Made by a program: the position numbers and the translations under genes. A DNA stretch of 64,000 bases from Rhizobium sp. N324 (GTDB lineage Bacteria; Pseudomonadota; Alphaproteobacteria; Rhizobiales; Rhizobiaceae). Of the stretch, positions 59,642 to 64,000 are shown in pieces (the first letter of the stretch is position 1; each line of letters starts with the position of its first letter). The notes under the pieces are model-generated. The model was given only the letters and a program-made list of their open reading frames with translations. It searched no databases and was not told the DNA's origin. The stretch lies in NCBI RefSeq assembly GCF_001664485.1, contig NZ_CP013633.1, positions 186,001-250,000 of the forward strand, in the 5' to 3' direction.

Positions 59642-62560
59642 CTATATCACCTTGAACGCTGCCCTCCTGGCTATCCGTTTCTTCGAGGCACCCACGATTA
59701 TGGCGGCATCGGCGGCGCTGAGATCGGGATGGGCCGCCTTCAGTGCGTCTGCCCACGCCCCCTTGCTCTGCCCCGGCAGCTGCGGTGTCTGCCTAGCGAT
59801 TTCGTCCAGCCTCGCCTGGTCCTGGGCCGACACCGTCTGGAACGCCGTCCTCACGGCGATATCGCGCCTTACGGCACCCACGACTATGGCGGCATCGGCG
59901 GCGCTGAGATCGGGATGGGCCGCCTTCAGCGCGTCCGCCCACGCCCCCTTGCTCTGCCCCGGCAGCTGCGGTGTCGCCGCCTTGATCTCGTCCAGCCTCG
60001 CCTGATCCTGGGCCGACACCGTCCGGAACGCCGCCCTCCTGACGATATCGTCCCTAAAGGTGCCCACGATGGTGGCGGCATCGGCGGCGCTGAGATCGGG
60101 ATGGGCCGCCTTCAGCGCATCGGCCCAGGCCGCATTGCTCCCCCCCTGCCGCGGTGTTGCCGCCGCGATTTCGTCCAGCCTCGCCTGGTCCTGGGCCGAC
60201 ACCGTCCGGAACGCCGCCCTTTTAGCAATATCCTGCTTTATGGCACCCACGATTACGGCGGCATCGGCGGCGCTGAGATCGGGATGGGCCGCCTTCAGCG
60301 CGTCCGCCCAGGCCGCCTTGCTCTGCCCCGGCAGCTGCGGTGTCTGCCTAGCGAGTTCGTCCAGCCTCGCCTGGTCCTGGGCCGACACCGTCCGGAACGC
60401 CGCCCTCCTGGCGATTTCGTCCTTTGCGGCGCCCACGATGGTGGCGGCATCGGCGGCGCTGAGATCGGGATGGGCCGCCTTCAGCGCGTCCGCCCAGGCC
60501 GCATTGCTCCGCCCCTGCCGCGGTGTCACCGCCGCGATTTCGTCCAGCCTCGCCTGGTCCTGGGCCGACACCGTCCGGAACGCTGCCCTCACGGCGATAT
60601 CGTCCTTTAAGGCGCCCACGATTGTGGCGGCATCGGCGGCGCTGAGATCGGGATGGGCCGCCTTCAGCGCGTCCGCCCACGCCCCCTTGCTCTGCCCCGG
60701 CAGCTGCGGTGTCTGCCTAGCGATTTCGTCCAGCCTCGCCTGGTCCTGAGCCGACACCGTCCGGAACGCCGCCCTTTTAGCAATATTATGCTTTACGGAA
60801 CCCACAATTATGGCGGCATCGGCGGCGCTGAGATCGGGATGGGCCGCCTTCAGCGCGTCCGCCCACGCCCCCTTGCTCTGCCCCGGCAGCCGCGGTGTCT
60901 GCCTAGCGATTTCGTCCAGCCTCGCCTGATCCTGGGCCGACACCGTCTGGAAAGCCGCCCTCCTGGCGATAACCCGCTTTACGGCGCCCACGATGGCGGC
61001 GGCATCGGCGGCGCTGAGATCGCGATGGGCCGCCTTCAGTGCGTCCGCCCACGCCCCCTTGCTCTGCCCCGGTAGCTGCGGTGTCTGCCTGGCGATTTCG
61101 TCCAGCCTCGCGTGGTCCTGGGCCGACACCGTCTGGAACGCTGTCCTTTTAGCAATATCCTGCTTTACGGCATTCACGATTATGGCGGCATCGGCGGCGC
61201 TGAGATCGGGATGGGCCGCCTTCAGCGCGTCCGCCCACGCCCCCTTGCTCTGCCCCGGCAGCCGCGGTGTCACCGCCGCCATTTCGTCCAGTCTCGCCTG
61301 GTCCTGGGCCGACACCGTCTGGAACGCGGCCCTTTTAGCAATATCCTGCTTTACGGCACCCACGATTATGGCGGCATCGGCGGCGCTGAGATCGGGATGG
61401 GCCGCCTTCAGCGCGTCCGCCCACGCCCCCTTGCTCTGCCCCGGCAGCTGCGGTGTCTGCCTAGCGATTTCGTCCAGCCTCGCCTGGTCCTGGGCCGACA
61501 CCGTCCGGAACGCCGTCCTCCTTGCAATATCGTCCTTAAAAGAGCCCACGGTTATGGCGGCATCGGCGGCGCTGAGATCGGGATGGGCCGCCTTCAGCGC
61601 GTCCGCCCACGCCCCCTTGCTCTGCCCCGGCAGCTGCGGTGTCGCCGCCTTGATCTCGTCAAGCCTCGCCCGGTCCTGGGCCGACACCGTTCGATACGCC
61701 GCCCTCCTGGCGATAACCCGCTTTACGACGCCCACGATTACGGCGGCATCGGCGGCGCTGAGATCGGGATGGGCCGCCTTCAGCGCGTCCGCCCACGCCC
61801 CCTTGCTCTGCCTCGACTGCCGCGGTGTCTGCCTGGCGATTTCGTCCAGCCTCGCCTGGTCCTGGGCCGACACCGTCCGGAACGCCGCTCGATTGACGAG
61901 ATCGCCCGTTGAGGCCCCCACGATTATGCCGGCATTCGCGGCGCTGAGATCAGGCGCCAACGCCTGCGGCCTTTGAGCATATAACGTCTGCCTGCGGCTG
62001 GGCCTGGGATCTGCGTCCTTCTCAGTAGTCCGCCTCTTGCGCCCGCCACCGGTCGGATCGCTGGGCTCCGCGGGCACCTCGGACATGGCCGAATGCTCCT
62101 CTCTTCCACCCGGCACCTCGGTGGGCCCGGCAACCGCTGAGGCTTCTAAATTCCCAAGGCCATGCAGCCCCCCGCGCTGAGGGCCAGTCTCCAGCGGCTG
62201 GCCCTCGACGAGGTGAATAGTGCGATCGGCATTATTGTATTCATCTGTTGTCCTCGTGAGGTTGAACGCGGTCTCTGCCGGGACGACCGGAACTCTCGTC
62301 AGTTCCGTCATGTCAGCCATCATTTGCGGGGTTTGTTCTTCAGGGCTTTGAAGCTCGGTCGGCGGGCTTGGCTGGTCGACGCTTAGCCTTTCCACGTAAC
62401 GCAATACAGAATTCTCTTGCCAGATGTCGTCCGAATTGAAGTTGTCGGCCACTTGATCGACACGCGCCACTGAAGACTGCGCTTTTTGATCCGCTGGGTG
62501 CCGGCCCTCATCCGGCCGCGAAGAGCACTGCCCCTTAGTCCGAGGCCCCCTGTCAACCAT
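59642..62560 (-). CDS. Large tandem-repeat protein, candidate secreted effector
   Basis: A 972-residue protein. Residues 1-226 are polar, Pro/Glu-rich and probably disordered, with a bipartite basic stretch (GGRKRRTTEKDADPRPSRRQ) like a nuclear localisation signal, and a degenerate half-repeat (LAPDLSAANAGIIVGAS). Residues 227-968 are twelve repeats of 62 residues (61 in the eighth and tenth) with the unit TVSAQDQARLDEIARQTPQL...SKGAWADALKAAHPDLSAAD...IIVGAVKQDIAKRAAF, predicted as about three helices each, and the last four residues are FKVI. Repeats are nearly identical except at a few positions. No signal peptide or membrane segment. AGGGGGG precedes the ATG at 62560. Effector status is inference from N-terminal composition, the basic motif, the tts-box-like site upstream and the symbiotic setting. 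Confidence 0.82.
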   Translation of the reverse strand: MVDRGPRTKGQCSSRPDEGRHPADQKAQSSVARVDQVADNFNSDDIWQENSVLRYVERLSVDQPSPPTELQSPEEQTPQMMADMTELTRVPVVPAETAFNLTRTTDEYNNADRTIHLVEGQPLETGPQRGGLHGLGNLEASAVAGPTEVPGGREEHSAMSEVPAEPSDPTGGGRKRRTTEKDADPRPSRRQTLYAQRPQALAPDLSAANAGIIVGASTGDLVNRAAFRTVSAQDQARLDEIARQTPRQSRQSKGAWADALKAAHPDLSAADAAVIVGVVKRVIARRAAYRTVSAQDRARLDEIKAATPQLPGQSKGAWADALKAAHPDLSAADAAITVGSFKDDIARRTAFRTVSAQDQARLDEIARQTPQLPGQSKGAWADALKAAHPDLSAADAAIIVGAVKQDIAKRAAFQTVSAQDQARLDEMAAVTPRLPGQSKGAWADALKAAHPDLSAADAAIIVNAVKQDIAKRTAFQTVSAQDHARLDEIARQTPQLPGQSKGAWADALKAAHRDLSAADAAAIVGAVKRVIARRAAFQTVSAQDQARLDEIARQTPRLPGQSKGAWADALKAAHPDLSAADAAIIVGSVKHNIAKRAAFRTVSAQDQARLDEIARQTPQLPGQSKGAWADALKAAHPDLSAADAATIVGALKDDIAVRAAFRTVSAQDQARLDEIAAVTPRQGRSNAAWADALKAAHPDLSAADAATIVGAAKDEIARRAAFRTVSAQDQARLDELARQTPQLPGQSKAAWADALKAAHPDLSAADAAVIVGAIKQDIAKRAAFRTVSAQDQARLDEIAAATPRQGGSNAAWADALKAAHPDLSAADAATIVGTFRDDIVRRAAFRTVSAQDQARLDEIKAATPQLPGQSKGAWADALKAAHPDLSAADAAIVVGAVRRDIAVRTAFQTVSAQDQARLDEIARQTPQLPGQSKGAWADALKAAHPDLSAADAAIIVGASKKRIARRAAFKVI
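59657..61882 (-). repeat. Twelve 183-186 bp tandem repeats inside the repeat gene
   Basis: Twelve head-to-tail units of 186 bp (two of 183 bp) encode the repeat domain. The DNA is as conserved as the protein, including synonymous sites, which points to recent amplification or ongoing homogenisation by recombination. Variation is focused on codons 16-18 (ARQ, KAA, AAV, AAA), 21-28 and about 47-58 of the unit. The high identity creates long spurious open frames on the opposite strand. Confidence 0.95.
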
Positions 62561-62593
62561 GCTCACCCCCCTGGGATATGGCCTTCAGGAAAC

Positions 62594-62626
62594 AAGGGGT
62601 CAGCTGTCGAGCACCGACTGCTGACG
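62594..62626 (-). promoter_or_regulatory. Degenerate tts-box-like sequence
   Basis: On the minus strand, 30-60 bases before the repeat gene, the sequence is CGTCAGCAGTCGGTGCTCGA followed by CAGCTGACCCCTTG. The right half (CTCGACAGCTGACCCC) resembles the TtsI-binding tts box (TCGAAAGCT then CC-rich bases), and a GTCAG lies to its left, but the spacing to GTCAG is wider than in the consensus. It is a suggestion, not a firm call. Confidence 0.35.
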
Positions 62627-63275
62627 GAAGGTCAGAATTTATCAGGGGCTCAAGCGACTTAACCAGAGTGCAAGGGGCGCGACTGCGACCATCGACCGCT
62701 CCAGCTTGCCGAGCCTCGTTCGGACGCCGCTTAATCACCGTGGGTCCCGTTTTTTGCTGTTGTGGCATGGGGCGGCTCTGCGGAATCGAGCTCAGGTGAC
62801 GGGAGGCCGGCAGATCCCGAAGACATGGCCAGGCCGTTGATAACTGGTAGCGTAAACGCATCATTGCAGCAGAACCTCGAAAACCACGGAGAAGAGCCCG
62901 CGATTCAAACTAGCGCAGTCCCGGTATTGGGTTGCATGCACAGGTGATATGCTCGCATCCGGTTAGTGAACGGCTATGGCGCAGCTCCTGCGTGAACCCA
63001 TAACAACAGCGGCGATCCTTCGAGAGATGCAGCGACGACCCGTTCTCCAGACCGGAGGTCCGCGCTTGATGTGGCGATCGGCACGGATTGCTATCAACGC
63101 TGACGGCCGCCGGTGCCGCGCAAGCCGGTTACGACGAAACATCGACATGATCTCTTCTATGGTGGGATTGGCCCACCGATACCTGGGTAGTGGCACTGTC
63201 GCCAATTGCGGCGCCAGTGAGGTCGGCCTTCGTCTTCGAACTCCTTGCTGGCTTCCGCTAAACAACGCGGCCTTA
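62627..63275. other. Gap with no supported gene
   Basis: Frames of 60-138 codons are present on both strands, none with a recognisable domain or good start. Nothing else was noticed. Confidence 0.35.
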
Positions 63276-63820
63276 TCACAAAAGGCTGGGAGATTTAACG
63301 ATGATCCCGGCATCCGGACTTCTGCGCATTGCCGGCCGGTAATAGCGCGAAAGACTTGCAGCAATCGCAGCGCCGGCGGCAGCCGTGACTAGTATCCGCA
63401 CTGCCTGGCCCGTAACAATGCGCTGTGACCAGCGGAAGCCGATCTCGTGGAAAGACAAGGCATGCTGCGGGCTGATATGATGAAAGACGCCGGCAATGGT
63501 GCGGCGGACCCGGGCCTTGAAACCTCCCACCGAGTGGACGGCGACTTGGACGAATTCGCGGCTCGAATGCTTTACGTTCTCATGCGTAGCAAAGCTCTTG
63601 CCAATCGCCATGAACGCCTCACCGCCCATCAGGCAGGTTGCGGTTCGATCCCTTTCGCCGTCGCGCGCCCTGCATGTATCGAAAGGCCTTTTCGGCCCCG
63701 TCCAGGCGGTAGACCGTCCGGATCCATTCTCGGTCGCTCACCGAGATGAAAACGGTCGATCTCCACCGTGCCATCTAGCATGTGCTCGCGCGCCAACATG
63801 AGGCGCAGCGCATATCCCAT
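63276..63820 (-). pseudogene. IS1595 (ISXO2-like) transposase remnant
   Basis: From the right, one frame reads MGYALRLMLAREHMLDGTVE then IDRFHLGERPRMDPDGLPPG, matching the central DDE part of ISXO2-like transposases (GTVEID-FHLG-RPR-DP). A second frame reads MGGEAFMAIGKSFATHENVK, HSSREFVQVAVHSVGGFKAR and VRRTIAGVFHHISPQHALSF with HEIGFRWSQRIVTGQAVR, the C-terminal part. The middle is deleted and the frames do not join. An inactive relic. Confidence 0.85.
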
Positions 63821-63827
63821 TCGCTAG

Positions 63828-64000
63828 CTATTGGGCATCACCAAATGTGGAAATGCCTATCTTCGCCGCATGAATGATCCATGCCGCCAGGGCTGCTATC
63901 CCGCACCTGGCGCGAACCGGGACTGCAACCGGTTCGTGGATCGTGTCCAGGAGGTGGTTGTCTAATCGCTAAGCTGGTCGTCAAGGCGCTTTAGGTGTTT
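63828..64000 (+). pseudogene. IS110-family transposase, C-terminal fragment
   Basis: The frame LLGITKCGNAYLRR is followed, after a shift, by MIHAARAAIPHLARTGTATG and WIVSRRWLSNR, then after another shift KLVVKAL. This is the end of the Transposase_20 domain (GRITKRGNxYLRxLLVHGARA). The fragment continues to the window's edge. Confidence 0.75.

Noticed and set aside
59657..61882. CRISPR-like array
   Set aside because: Units of 186 bp are contiguous and coding, without short spacers or cas genes.
59729..61976. Long plus-strand open frames (up to 327 codons) over the repeat gene
   Set aside because: They are antisense to the 186-bp repeats; a frame free of stops in one unit is automatically free in all. 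They lack plausible starts and ribosome binding sites.
59642..62560. TAL-effector-like DNA-binding repeat protein
   Set aside because: The unit is 62 rather than 33-35 residues, with no repeat-variable di-residue or LTPEQVVAIAS-like sequence; only the general logic is similar.

Overview
The window looks like the transfer region and neighbouring accessory DNA of a large conjugative, probably symbiotic, plasmid from a member of the Rhizobiaceae (Rhizobium, Sinorhizobium or Agrobacterium type). The reasons are a traA/traCDG transfer set with a Ti-type oriT motif, a VirB type IV secretion operon next to an RctA-like winged-helix repressor, rhizobial plasmid families (ArdC, DUF1173, DUF736, WGR), an incomplete type VI cluster, a NopM/IpaH-like leucine-rich repeat protein and many decayed insertion sequences. 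No replication genes, rRNA, tRNA or CRISPR array was seen.

Layout. 1-3.1 kb: a GroEL fragment, the antirestriction gene ardC, a frameshifted LuxR-type gene and the repressor gene. 3.1-13.3 kb: a compact virB1-virB11 operon with an exported Cys-rich protein first and an EexN-like lipoprotein inside; virB7 is frameshifted. 13.4-20.9 kb: toxin-antitoxin genes (one pair intact, one toxin with a nonsense codon, one orphan antitoxin), small plasmid genes, primase-like and DUF2493 remnants, and repeated structured leaders. 20.9-28.2 kb: traG-traD-traC diverging from oriT-traA. One spaced motif, TATACT-N13-TAGT, occurs once in each of three transfer-related promoter regions and may be the operator of the repressor.

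28.3-33.8 kb is a divergent cluster with an unrecognised 156-residue protein, a methyltransferase, an AraC regulator, an MFS exporter and an unrecognised 468-residue protein; it could make and export a small molecule. 34-39.5 kb holds an XRE regulator, a CapA-type protein and a polar amino acid ABC importer without its ATPase, next to a LysR regulator. 39.7-45.7 kb is insertion-sequence debris (IS630, a complete IS407-group IS3 element, a serine recombinase remnant) around a phasin gene.

46.2-57.9 kb: the LRR protein, which stops where an E3 ligase domain should start, and tssABC-hcp-tssEFG-(clpV remnant)-vgrG. TssJ, K, L and M are absent here and ClpV is broken, so this cluster alone cannot form a working type VI system. 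59.6-62.6 kb encodes a 972-residue protein made mostly of twelve 62-residue tandem repeats behind a disordered N-terminus with a bipartite nuclear-localisation-like stretch; a degenerate tts-box-like sequence precedes it. The right edge holds IS1595 and IS110 debris.

All family names come from reading the sequence, without database searches; start codons were chosen from family starts, ribosome binding sites and overlaps.
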